DNA of 13,182 bases from an uncultured Corynebacterium sp. (GTDB lineage Bacteria; Actinomycetota; Actinomycetes; Mycobacteriales; Mycobacteriaceae). The stretch's first letter is position 1. The number at the start of each line of letters is the position of its first letter. The translations under genes and the position numbers were made by a program. Of the stretch, positions 6,488 to 13,182 are shown one piece after another. The notes under the pieces are model-generated. The model did no database searches. It was not told the origin of the DNA and worked only from the letters and a program-made list of their open reading frames with translations. The stretch spans positions 1 through 13,182 of the forward strand of contig NZ_CAMICL010000052.1 of the NCBI RefSeq assembly GCF_946221105.1. Direction: 5' to 3'.

Positions 6488-7318
6488 CAAACGCTCGAGC
6501 TCGACCTCGGGATCGAAATCGGCGGCAGGCCACTCGAGGTTGAGCGACTTCAGCGCGTCGAAAAGCAATGCCTTGACCACCGTGCGGCAGTACGTCTTGT
6601 TGTCGGACGGAATGCAGTACCACGGCGCGACCTCGGTGGACGTGCGCGTCATGGCGATCTGGTAGGCGGCCATGAACTGGCTCCACAACTTGCGGTCGTC
6701 GATGTCGCTCGGGTTGTACTTCCAGTGCTTGTCCGCCCGCTCGATGCGCTTTTTCAGGTTCTCCGCCTGGAACTCGCGCGAAATGTGCGGCATCACCTTA
6801 ATGATCTTCGTGCCGTTTGCCGCCAGTTCGTTCTCAAAGTCCACAATCGCGCCGTAGCGGCGCTCGATCTCCTCCGGCGGCGCCATCTGCTTCACGCGCT
6901 GCACGAGCACGTCCTCGTAGTGCGAGCGGTCGAACACCGCGATCTGCCCCGGCTTGGGCAGGTGCTGGGCAAAGCGCCACAAAAAGTCGTGCGCGGCTTC
7001 CTCCTCCGTCGGGCGCCCGAAGCCCTGAACGTGCACGCCCTGCAGGTCCATCGTCGCGCCGATGACGTTGCGGATGATGCCGCCCTTGCCGGCGGTGTCC
7101 ATGCCCTGCAGCACCAGCAGGATGGAACCGGCGTCCTCATTGCCGGCGCGCCCGTTGGCGAAGAGCATCTCCTGCAGCTCGTCCAGGTCGTCGTCGTAGT
7201 CGTTGAACGCGTCGTCCACATCCGAGACACCCGGTGTGGCGGCCGGGTCCACGTCCGCGAGCTGGAAATCGGGGCCCACGAAAAACTGCTTGGCTTCTTC
7301 AACGGTGAGTTTGGACAT
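6476..7318 (-). CDS. ppk2: PPK2-family polyphosphate:nucleotide phosphotransferase
   Basis: These enzymes move phosphate between inorganic polyphosphate and nucleoside mono- or diphosphates. The 280-residue protein has Walker A GMDTAGKGG (72-80), Walker B region VFDRSHYEDVL (128-138) and the family patterns HISREFQ (178-184) and STEVAPWYCIPSDNK (227-241). Length and motifs fit the single-domain PPK2 group near TIGR03709. Whether AMP, ADP or GDP is the acceptor cannot be read. The first 65 residues are acidic (DVDDAFNDYDDDLDELQE). MPHIS replaces the commoner FLHIS of relatives. The ATG at 7318-7316 has AAAGGAAG as ribosome site. It lies downstream of nusB on the same strand but beyond a large palindrome, and no promoter was evident, so it is either read through from the aro-nusB unit or has an unrecognised promoter. 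Confidence 0.93.
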   Translation of the reverse strand: MSKLTVEEAKQFFVGPDFQLADVDPAATPGVSDVDDAFNDYDDDLDELQEMLFANGRAGNEDAGSILLVLQGMDTAGKGGIIRNVIGATMDLQGVHVQGFGRPTEEEAAHDFLWRFAQHLPKPGQIAVFDRSHYEDVLVQRVKQMAPPEEIERRYGAIVDFENELAANGTKIIKVMPHISREFQAENLKKRIERADKHWKYNPSDIDDRKLWSQFMAAYQIAMTRTSTEVAPWYCIPSDNKTYCRTVVKALLFDALKSLNLEWPAADFDPEVELERLANS

Positions 7319-7349
7319 GTCGCTTCCTTTTCGGTGGTGTTCGGTCTGG

Positions 7350-7415
7350 AAGTCGAGTAGAGGAGGTCGAGTACGCCGCTCAATGGGCGTGTACTCGACC
7401 TCCTCTACTCGACTT
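7350..7415. repeat. Long palindrome with 25-bp perfect arms built from GTCGAGTA units
   Basis: The arms at 7350-7374 and 7391-7415 are exact reverse complements over 25 bases. Three more pairs (GCC 7375-7377 with GGC 7386-7388) form beyond a 2-base bulge, leaving an 8-base loop. Each arm contains GTCGAGTA twice, spaced by GAGGAG. The element fills most of the nusB-ppk2 gap. No clear U run follows on either strand. It could be the terminator or processing hairpin of the aro-nusB transcript, or a copy of a dispersed intergenic repeat. Confidence 0.85.
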
Positions 7416-7431
7416 TCTGCCGGGCCCGGTA

Positions 7432-8064
7432 CTAGCCGCGGGTCCCGTCCGTCGCCGGTTCCCCGGCCTCCAAGTCTTCGGTGGACTCGGCGATTTCGTG
7501 GGCCGTGGCTGCGTCGGTGTCCTCCGCCTGCTCCAGCCCGGAGTCCTCCGAGTGCTCATCGGTGGGGGCACTCTCGTCCTCTACCGGGTAGGCGTCTTCC
7601 GCCCCCTCGCCGGCAAACGGCGAGTTGGATGCCGCCCGCTGCGCGATACCGTCGAGCACGACGTTGATGTAGGGCGCGGCCTGCGCGCCGGAGTACTCCG
7701 CGGCCATTTCCACGCCCTCGGCGATTGAGACTGGCGCATCCACCTCGTCGTTGAACAGAATCTCCCACGCCGCGACGCGGAGAATCTGACGGTCTACGGC
7801 TGGCAGACGGAACAGCTCCCAGTCCTCGGAAAGGTGGCGCTCAATGGCATCGTCGAGGTCGTCCAGCTTCTCCGCGGCGCCAGCGACGATGGTGCGGGTG
7901 TAGTCCGCAACCGGGGCGACGGCGTTGAGCGGGTTCTGGGACAGCTGGGCGCGGTCCTCCACGATGGAGACCGGGTCGATGTCGCGGGTCTCCGCCTCGA
8001 AGAGAATGTCTACTGCCCTGCGGCGCGCCCGGTAGCGCGCGCCGTGTCGTTTGTAATCGGGCAT
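7432..8064 (-). CDS. nusB: Transcription antitermination protein NusB with acidic C-terminal tail
   Basis: NusB with NusE (S10) binds boxA RNA and supports antitermination and rRNA transcription. The 210-residue product has a normal all-helical NusB core in residues 1 to about 145: RYRARRRAVDILFEAE (10-25), VDRQILRVAAWEILFN (90-105), PVSIAEGVEMAAEYSG (111-126) and PYINVVLDGIAQ (131-142). The last 65 residues are a low-complexity tail rich in Glu, Asp, Ser, Ala and Thr, predicted disordered. NusB is usually about 140 to 160 residues, so the extra length is all in the tail. The ATG overlaps the efp TAA by one base (TAATG). It is the last gene of the aro cluster before the palindrome. Confidence 0.95.
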   Translation of the reverse strand: MPDYKRHGARYRARRRAVDILFEAETRDIDPVSIVEDRAQLSQNPLNAVAPVADYTRTIVAGAAEKLDDLDDAIERHLSEDWELFRLPAVDRQILRVAAWEILFNDEVDAPVSIAEGVEMAAEYSGAQAAPYINVVLDGIAQRAASNSPFAGEGAEDAYPVEDESAPTDEHSEDSGLEQAEDTDAATAHEIAESTEDLEAGEPATDGTRG

Positions 8065-8627
8065 TAGTTGTTCACGCGGGACAGGTACTCGCCGGTGCGG
8101 GTGTCCACCTTGACCACGTTGCCGGTCTCCAGGAACAGCGGCACCTGGATCTCGGCACCGGTCTCCAGGGTGGCCGGCTTGGTGCCGCCGGTGGAGCGGT
8201 CGCCCTGCAGGCCCGGCTCGGTCTGCTCAATCTTCAGGTCCACGGAGATCGGCAGCTCCGCGAACAGCGCGTCGCCCTCGTGGAAGGAGACCTGGACGCG
8301 CATGTTCTCCAGCAGGAAGCGGGCGGCCTCGCCGAACTTCTCTGCCGGCAGCTCGAACTGCTCGAAGGTCTTGTCATCCATGACAACGTAGTTGGTGCCG
8401 TCGTTGTACAGGTAGGTCATGTCGCGGCGGTCAACGGTCGCGGTTTCCACCTTCACACCGGCGTTCCAAGTCTTGTCCACGGTCTTGCCGGTGACAACAT
8501 CCTTGAGCTTGGTGCGCACGAACGCCGGGCCCTTGCCGGGCTTGACGTGCTGGAACTCGACAATTTGCTGCAGCTTGCCTTCGTTCTTCAGCACCAGGCC
8601 GTTCTTGAAATCGGCGGTAGTTGCCAT
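8064..8627 (-). CDS. efp: Translation elongation factor P
   Basis: EF-P binds between the P and E sites of the ribosome and relieves stalling at polyproline stretches. The 187-residue protein has the usual three beta-barrel (KOW-like plus two OB) layout and full length. The functional loop is HVKPGKGPAFVR (27-38) with the tip at Lys32. The palindromic PGKGP loop is that of the actinobacterial EF-P group, in which the lysine works without modification, so no EpmA-type modifier is required. The C-terminal signature lies in GNVVKVDTRTGEYLSR (168-183). The ATG at 8627 follows AGGAGG. The 51-base gap to pepQ is longer than other gaps in this operon and might hold a second promoter. Confidence 0.98.
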   Translation of the reverse strand: MATTADFKNGLVLKNEGKLQQIVEFQHVKPGKGPAFVRTKLKDVVTGKTVDKTWNAGVKVETATVDRRDMTYLYNDGTNYVVMDDKTFEQFELPAEKFGEAARFLLENMRVQVSFHEGDALFAELPISVDLKIEQTEPGLQGDRSTGGTKPATLETGAEIQVPLFLETGNVVKVDTRTGEYLSRVNN

Positions 8628-8648
8628 GGTGAGTACCTTCCTCCTGGG

Positions 8649-8676
8649 AGTATCGGGGCGTGTGCAAACACAGCAA
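8649..8676 (-). promoter_or_regulatory. Weak promoter candidate before efp
   Basis: On the minus strand TTGCTG (8676-8671) and GATACT (8654-8649), 16 bases apart, lie between the pepQ stop and the efp ribosome site. GATACT is a fair -10 box, but the -35 matches the consensus at only three positions. It could let efp-nusB be expressed apart from the aro genes. Confidence is low. Confidence 0.25.
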
Positions 8677-8678
8677 TG

Positions 8679-9770
8679 TTACAGCACGGTCAAATCCTTG
8701 GTGTACTCCGTGATCACCTTCGGCGCCGCCGAGGTGATGATGAGCGTGTCCTCGATGCGCACGCCGGCCTTGCCCGGAATGTAGATGCCCGGCTCGATAG
8801 TCAGCGTCATGCCCTCTTCCAGCGCCCCGGTACCAGTTTTCGCGGCGCTGGGCGCCTCGTGCACGTCCAGCCCCACGCCGTGGCCCGTGGAGTGCACGAA
8901 GTACTCGCCGTAGCCCGCCTCGGAGATCACGTCGCGGCAGGCCTTGTCCACGTCCACAAGCTTCGCCCCCGGCACCGCGGCCTTCACACCCGCGAGTTGG
9001 GCGGCGAGGGTGACCTCGTAGATCTCGCGCTCAAGGTCGCCGATCTGCCCGATCGCGAACGTGCGGGTCATGTCCGAGTTGAAGCCGAGGCGGTGCATGC
9101 CGAAATCGATGGTGACCAAATCCCCCTCCGCGATCACGCGGTCGCCGGCGCCGTGGTGCGGCTTGGCGGAGTTCGGCCCGGAGGCGACGATGGTGTCGAA
9201 GCTGACGCGCTCCGCGCCGAGGACGCGCATGCGGTACTCCAGGTCGGCAGCGACCTCGCGCTCGGTGCGGCCGGCCCGCAGCTCCCCGGCCTCCAGCAGC
9301 CCCTCGAGCGCCTCAACCGTCAGCTCCGCGGCCTCGGTCAAGCGTGTGAGCTCCAGGTTGTCCTTGATCAAGCGGATCTCTTCGATCACCCCGCTGACAG
9401 GCACCAGCGTGACGCCCTCCGGGCACGCCTCGCGCAGCTTCTCCAGCTGCGCAACCGACACGTAGTCGGCTTCGAAGCCCACGCGGTGGCCCTCGGCGGC
9501 CTTGGACAGCATGGCCACGCCGACGTTGCGCTCGATCGTGGCCGCAATGTCCGGCACTTCCTCGCCGATCTGTGTGGTGTAGCGCCCGTCGGTGGCAATG
9601 GCGGCGGTACGGTCCTTCGACACCAGCATCGCGCCGTTCGACCCAGAGAAGCCGGACAAGTAGCGCACGTGCGTCAGGTGCGTGACCAGCATGTCGTCGA
9701 TGCGGCGCTCCGCCAGCTTCGTGGACAGTTTGCGGCGGCGGTCCTCAAATCGGGTGTCTGCCAGTGCCAT
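8679..9770 (-). CDS. pepQ: Xaa-Pro dipeptidase / aminopeptidase P family (M24)
   Basis: This metallopeptidase cleaves the bond before proline in dipeptides or short peptides in the cytoplasm. The 363 residues comprise a creatinase-like N-terminal domain (about 1-130, with YLSGFSGSNG at 37-46) and a pita-bread M24 domain. The five dinuclear-metal ligands can be placed: Asp222 (VTIDFGM), Asp233 (SDMTRTF), His297 (STGHGVG), Glu326 (IEPGIY) and Glu340 (VRIEDT). His304 in DVHEAP fits the catalytic His. Length and motifs cannot separate PepQ from short PepP. The ATG overlaps the aroQ stop by one base (TGATG). Its place between aroQ and efp links it by position to efp; both concern proline-rich sequences, though that connection is only suggestive. 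Confidence 0.94.
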   Translation of the reverse strand: MALADTRFEDRRRKLSTKLAERRIDDMLVTHLTHVRYLSGFSGSNGAMLVSKDRTAAIATDGRYTTQIGEEVPDIAATIERNVGVAMLSKAAEGHRVGFEADYVSVAQLEKLREACPEGVTLVPVSGVIEEIRLIKDNLELTRLTEAAELTVEALEGLLEAGELRAGRTEREVAADLEYRMRVLGAERVSFDTIVASGPNSAKPHHGAGDRVIAEGDLVTIDFGMHRLGFNSDMTRTFAIGQIGDLEREIYEVTLAAQLAGVKAAVPGAKLVDVDKACRDVISEAGYGEYFVHSTGHGVGLDVHEAPSAAKTGTGALEEGMTLTIEPGIYIPGKAGVRIEDTLIITSAAPKVITEYTKDLTVL

Positions 9771-10204
9771 CAGAGCCTCCTTGCGTAGTAGTCGAGCGCG
9801 AGCCGGTAGCCGCCCACCCCCAACCCCGCAATGACGCCTTCGGCGATCGGCGAAAGGTAGGAGTGCGCCCTAAACGGCTCGCGTGCGTGCACGTTGGAAA
9901 TGTGCACCTCGATAAAGCCGTGGTGATCTTCCAGTTCTACCAGCGCGTCGCGCAGCGCGACGGAGGTATGGGTAAATCCGCCGGGGTTGATCACAACGGC
10001 CCACCCGTTGTCCGCCGCCTCGTGCACCCAGTCGATCAGCTCGCCCTCGTGGTTGGACTGGCGGCACTCCACCTCCAGGCCGAGCTCGTGGCCACGCTCA
10101 CACAATTGCTTCTCGACGTCCGCCAGCGTCACCGACCCATAGATCTCCGGCTGACGCTTGCCCAACCTGTTCAAGTTCGGCCCGTTGAGCACCAGAATCT
10201 TCAT
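9770..10204 (-). CDS. aroQ: 3-dehydroquinate dehydratase, type II
   Basis: This enzyme dehydrates 3-dehydroquinate to 3-dehydroshikimate. The 144 residues are the typical length of the type II dodecameric enzyme, unrelated to type I AroD. Catalytic and substrate residues are in LNGPNLNRLGKRQPEIYG (6-23, with Tyr22 as the flexible-loop tyrosine and Arg17 beside it), INPGGFTH (72-79), EVHISNVHAREPFR (99-112, His101 as catalytic histidine) and the loop ending at Ser115. The ATG at 10204-10202 follows the aroB TAG by two bases, and the stop overlaps pepQ, indicating one tightly packed transcript. Confidence 0.98.
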   Translation of the reverse strand: MKILVLNGPNLNRLGKRQPEIYGSVTLADVEKQLCERGHELGLEVECRQSNHEGELIDWVHEAADNGWAVVINPGGFTHTSVALRDALVELEDHHGFIEVHISNVHAREPFRAHSYLSPIAEGVIAGLGVGGYRLALDYYARRL

Positions 10205-10206
10205 CG

Positions 10207-11259
10207 CTACTCCGAAATCGCATCAAAGGCCGCGCGCATCTCCTCCACCGTCGCGTCCTCGAGCCGGGTGGCAGAGCCCAACCCGTCGAGGACCACGAAG
10301 CGGATGCGCCCGTCCCGGTTCTTCTTGTCCAACAGCATCGCCTCGTGCAGCTCGTCGAACGCGCCCGCCTCGTAGTGGGTGGGAAGGCCCGCTTTGGCCA
10401 GGATTTCCTCGTGGAGGGCGACCAGCGGTGCGTCGATAAGCTTCCTGCCCAGCGCCAAGTGGGCGACGAACATAATGCCCACCGCGACCGCGTTGCCGTG
10501 GCGCCAGGAGTAGTTCTCGCGGCGCTCGATGGCGTGGCCGAGCGTGTGCCCGTAATTGAGAATTTCGCGCAGGCCGGACTCTTTCAGGTCTTGGCCGACG
10601 ACGTTCGCCTTCACCGCAACCGAACGCTCCACCAGCTCGGGCCAGTGGTTGTCGGCGCCCTCTTTGTAGAGCTCGAGGATGCGCGGATCCGCGATAAACC
10701 CGGTTTTGATCAACTCCGCGGAGCCGGAGACGACCTCCGTTTCCGGGAGGGTGTCAATGCGGGCGAGGTCGATGAACACGCTGTCCGGCTCGTGGAACGC
10801 GCCGACGAGGTTCTTGCCGGCGGTGGTGTTGATGCCGGTCTTGCCGCCGACGGCCGCATCCACCATGGCCAAAAGCGTGGTGGGCACCTGCACGACCTTG
10901 ATGCCGCGCATCCACGTCGCCGCGGCGAAGCCGGCAAGATCCGTCACCGCGCCGCCGCCGAGGCCGACAACCGCGTCCTGGCGGGAAAAACCGTGCGCAC
11001 CGAGCGTGTCCCAGAGGTTGGAAAGGACCGCCAGGTCCTTCCCGGCCTCCGCGTCCGGCACGCACACCGCCACCGGTTCCACACCATCGGCCTCAAGTTT
11101 CCCCGCAAGCTGACTTGCGGCATCCGCCAGCGGTGCCTGGTGCACGACGAGCGCCCGGCGGGCGCCGATGTGTGCGACGCGCTGGGCAGCTTGGTCTAGA
11201 TTGTCGCGCTCGATGTGAATGGAGTACGGGTTTTGGCCCGCGACCTCGACTACAGCCAT
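10207..11259 (-). CDS. aroB: 3-dehydroquinate synthase
   Basis: This enzyme converts DAHP to 3-dehydroquinate using NAD and a divalent metal. From the chosen ATG the product has 350 residues, normal for the family. Motifs seen include GGGAVTDLAGFAAATWMRG (NAD/substrate region), VPTTLLAMVDAAVGGKTGIN, LVGAFHEPDSVFID, and LNYGHTLGHAIER with the metal histidines; a second histidine motif is ENYSWRHGNAVAVGI. The frame extends three codons further, to a GTG at 11268. AAAGG lies right against that GTG but sits at a proper distance (8 bases) from the ATG at 11259, which gives MAVVEVAG and is preferred. It follows aroK by 24 bases. Confidence 0.96.
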   Translation of the reverse strand: MAVVEVAGQNPYSIHIERDNLDQAAQRVAHIGARRALVVHQAPLADAASQLAGKLEADGVEPVAVCVPDAEAGKDLAVLSNLWDTLGAHGFSRQDAVVGLGGGAVTDLAGFAAATWMRGIKVVQVPTTLLAMVDAAVGGKTGINTTAGKNLVGAFHEPDSVFIDLARIDTLPETEVVSGSAELIKTGFIADPRILELYKEGADNHWPELVERSVAVKANVVGQDLKESGLREILNYGHTLGHAIERRENYSWRHGNAVAVGIMFVAHLALGRKLIDAPLVALHEEILAKAGLPTHYEAGAFDELHEAMLLDKKNRDGRIRFVVLDGLGSATRLEDATVEEMRAAFDAISE

Positions 11260-11283
11260 GCGTCTCACCTTTCTGGAAGTGGG

Positions 11284-11958
11284 TTACTCCGCGTCGATGA
11301 ACCCGAGGACTTCCGCCACTACACGCTGCGGCGGGCGTTCGTCTGTGCGCACACGGAAGCTGGCGACCTCGCGGTACAGCGGCTCGCGCTGCTCCAAGAG
11401 GTCGCGGTAGCGCTGCTCCCGGTCGTCGCCGTCCAGAACGGGACGCGACCCATCTTCGGAAGTGCGGCGGATCCCCTCTTCCGCGCTGACATCGATCCAC
11501 ACGACGGTGTGGCGCTGCAGCAGCGTGCGCACCTCCTCGGTGACAACGGCCCCGCCGCCGAGGCTGACTACCCCGCCGGTGGCGAGCGCGCGGGCCACGT
11601 AGCCCACCTCCAGCTCGCGGAACGCCTCTTCTCCCAGCTCCGCGTACACCTCGCCGCAGGCCTTGCCCTCGCCCTGCTCGATCAGCACGTCGGAATCCAC
11701 GATGGGCAGGTTCAACGCGCTGGCGATGCGGCGGCCGATGGTGGATTTTCCGGCGCCCGGCATGCCGACCAGTACGACACGAGGCGCGGAGTGGACCATC
11801 GCGGGCACGGCAGAGACAATTTCGGTCGCGCTCGGCGCGTCGTCCTCGTCGAACGGCGTCGCCGGCTCGGCGTCTTCGCCAGCCGCGTTGCCCGGGGCAA
11901 GATCGTCCACCAAGTCGTTCACGATATCTGCCGGGGCTCCCCCGGTCGGCGTGGTCAT
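11284..11958 (-). CDS. aroK: Shikimate kinase with acidic N-terminal extension
   Basis: This enzyme phosphorylates shikimate at the 3-hydroxyl with ATP. The kinase domain spans about residues 60-222: P-loop GMPGAGKST (65-73), shikimate-binding Asp (VDSD, 87-90), FRELE (113-117), SLGGGAVV (132-139) and lid arginine (SRPVL, 171-175), with REPLYREVA at 191-199. The first 58 residues form an extra low-complexity acidic segment (GEDAEPATPFDEDDAPSATE and neighbours); ordinary AroK is about 165 to 180 residues long. The ATG at 11958 overlaps the aroC stop (ATGA) and has GAGGAGG 7 bases upstream, which supports the long form. An internal Met54 has no ribosome site. The extension has no recognisable domain and its function is unknown. 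Confidence 0.95.
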   Translation of the reverse strand: MTTPTGGAPADIVNDLVDDLAPGNAAGEDAEPATPFDEDDAPSATEIVSAVPAMVHSAPRVVLVGMPGAGKSTIGRRIASALNLPIVDSDVLIEQGEGKACGEVYAELGEEAFRELEVGYVARALATGGVVSLGGGAVVTEEVRTLLQRHTVVWIDVSAEEGIRRTSEDGSRPVLDGDDREQRYRDLLEQREPLYREVASFRVRTDERPPQRVVAEVLGFIDAE

Positions 11959-13178
11959 GCCATGTCCTCCTCTTGGGCAAACGCGAGCCGTTCCGCCACG
12001 TACGCCTGGTAAGCCTCCACGTTGCGCCGCACCTCGTCCACAGTATCGCCGCCGAACTTCTCGGACACCGCCTCAGCCAGAACCAGCGCGACCATCGCCT
12101 CTGCAACCACACCGCCAGCGGGCACGGCGCACACGTCCGAGCGCTGGTGGATACCGGTCGCAGCCTCGCCGGTGGACATGTCCACGGTATTCAGCGCGCG
12201 CGGCACCGTGGAGATCGGCTTCATCGCCGCGCGCACGCGCAGCTGCTCGCCATTGGTCATGCCCCCTTCGAGGCCGCCCGCGCGGTTCGTGGAGCGCTCG
12301 ATGCCGCTCTGCCCCCGCACCATCTCGTCGTGCGCCTGGGAGCCGCGGCGGCGCGCCTCCTCGAAGCCGTCGCCGACCTCAACGCCCTTCACGGACTGAA
12401 TGCCCATCAGCGCGCCAGCCAGGCGTGCGTCCAAGCGGCGTTCGCCGGAGACGTGCGAGCCCAGGCCGACGGGCAGCCCGTCCACAATGACCTCGACGAT
12501 GCCGCCGAGGGTGTCGCCGTCCCTTTTCGCCGCCTCGATGCGGGCGACCATGTCCGCTTCAGCGTTCTTGTCGTAGGCGCGCACCGGGGAGGCGTCGATA
12601 GCCTCGATGTCCGCAAAACTCGGGTGCGGGCCTGCGTACGGTGCGGACTCGCCGATGGAGATCACGTGCGAGAACACCTCGACGCCCAACGTTTCGCGCA
12701 GGAAACTGCGCGCCACAGTCGCCGCCGCCACACGCGCAGCCGTCTCGCGCGCAGACGAGCGCTCGAGCACCGGGCGTGCGGAATCGAATCCGTACTTGAT
12801 CATGCCCGCGAAATCCGCGTGCCCTGGGCGCGGACGGGTCAGCGACGCGCCGCGGCCCGACGACATCGCCTTCGCTACCTCCGGGTCCTCCATGTCCACC
12901 GGTTCGGCGGACATGATCGTGGTCCACTTCGGCCATTCCGTGTTGCCGATCTGGATGGCAATGGGGCTGCCGATGGAAGCGCCGTGCACCACCCCGGTGA
13001 GCAGCGTGAGCTCATCCGTCTCAAACTTCATGCGGGCGCCGCGCCCGTAGCCGAGGCGGCGGCGCGCCAGCTGATGGGCAATTTCCTCTTTCCGCACAGG
13101 CACACCTGCCGGCGCATTTTCCACCAACGCAATGAGGGCTTGGCCGTGCGATTCACCGGCCGTTGTCCAACGAAGCAT
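11955..13178 (-). CDS. aroC: Chorismate synthase
   Basis: This FMN-dependent enzyme turns 5-enolpyruvylshikimate 3-phosphate into chorismate, the branch point for aromatic amino acids and folate. The complete 407-residue product has all family signatures: GESHG (8-12, with His11), RPRPGHADFAGMIKYGF (115-131, His120), ERSSARETAARVAA (139-152), STNRAGGLEGGMTNGE (296-311) and HQRSDVCAVPAGGVVAEAM (344-362). The ATG at 13178-13176 starts MLRWTTAGESHG, the normal family beginning; only four bases upstream are visible, so its ribosome site and promoter lie outside the window. It is the first visible gene of the aro operon and overlaps aroK by four bases. Confidence 0.98.
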   Translation of the reverse strand: MLRWTTAGESHGQALIALVENAPAGVPVRKEEIAHQLARRRLGYGRGARMKFETDELTLLTGVVHGASIGSPIAIQIGNTEWPKWTTIMSAEPVDMEDPEVAKAMSSGRGASLTRPRPGHADFAGMIKYGFDSARPVLERSSARETAARVAAATVARSFLRETLGVEVFSHVISIGESAPYAGPHPSFADIEAIDASPVRAYDKNAEADMVARIEAAKRDGDTLGGIVEVIVDGLPVGLGSHVSGERRLDARLAGALMGIQSVKGVEVGDGFEEARRRGSQAHDEMVRGQSGIERSTNRAGGLEGGMTNGEQLRVRAAMKPISTVPRALNTVDMSTGEAATGIHQRSDVCAVPAGGVVAEAMVALVLAEAVSEKFGGDTVDEVRRNVEAYQAYVAERLAFAQEEDMA

Positions 13179-13182
13179 GGCG

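Noticed and set aside
8077..8627. EF-P with the PGKGP loop as a novel variant
   Set aside because: The palindromic loop with unmodified lysine is already known for actinobacterial EF-P, so it supports the taxonomic call rather than being new.
8280..9788. Long plus-strand open frame opposite efp and pepQ
   Set aside because: Antisense shadow; it has biased composition, no recognisable motif, and both genes beneath it are certain.
11260..11268. GTG at 11268 as the aroB start
   Set aside because: The AAAGG ribosome site lies directly against it, too close to use, but is properly spaced from the ATG at 11259.
1..13182. CRISPR arrays, tRNA or rRNA genes, prophage or transposase genes
   Set aside because: None was seen; the window is packed with housekeeping genes in a conserved-looking order with even, high GC content.

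Overview
The window looks like chromosomal DNA of a high-GC actinobacterium, most likely a Corynebacterium. The evidence is the linkage of an aroC-aroK-aroB-aroQ-pepQ-efp-nusB string to a pyrR-pyrB-pyrC-carA-carB operon, an EF-P with the unmodified-lysine PGKGP loop, a NusB with a long acidic tail, and paired YbjN-type proteins. The genus is inferred from gene order and protein character. The species cannot be told from the sequence. There is no sign of phage, insertion sequence, CRISPR or RNA genes, and no gene-free stretch exceeds 300 bases.

Layout. Positions 13178 to 7432 (minus strand) hold aroC, aroK, aroB, aroQ, pepQ, efp and nusB, mostly overlapping by 1 to 4 bases or a few bases apart. 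This unit makes chorismate (dehydroquinate synthase, dehydroquinase, shikimate kinase, chorismate synthase) and adds a prolidase-type peptidase, elongation factor P and antitermination factor NusB. A 25-bp-arm palindrome (7350-7415) separates nusB from a PPK2-family polyphosphate kinase (7318 to 6476, minus). Converging on ppk2 is a plus-strand operon (4187-6479): an SRPBCC/NAD epimerase-family protein followed by two 160-residue YbjN-domain proteins. The two converging units share a palindromic CTAG that supplies both stop codons, placed in the loop of a 9-bp hairpin.

From the divergent intergenic region (4057-4186) the pyrimidine operon runs left on the minus strand: pyrR, pyrB, pyrC, carA, then carB, which is cut by the window edge. 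Its leader carries a strong GC hairpin and, against the pyrR Shine-Dalgarno, a smaller hairpin that matches the core of the PyrR RNA-binding consensus. This suggests PyrR-dependent translational repression.

The most unusual feature is carA. It codes only for the N-terminal domain of the carbamoyl-phosphate synthase small subunit (159 residues against about 380 to 390). The whole class I glutamine amidotransferase domain, with its Cys-His-Glu catalytic residues, is absent, and carB starts 23 bases after the carA stop. The N-domain residue that contacts glutamine in E. coli (Ser47) aligns with Glu here, within a degraded DPSY segment. The synthase therefore appears to have lost glutaminase activity and may use free ammonia or a separately encoded amidotransferase. 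This is the strongest candidate in the window for an undescribed arrangement.
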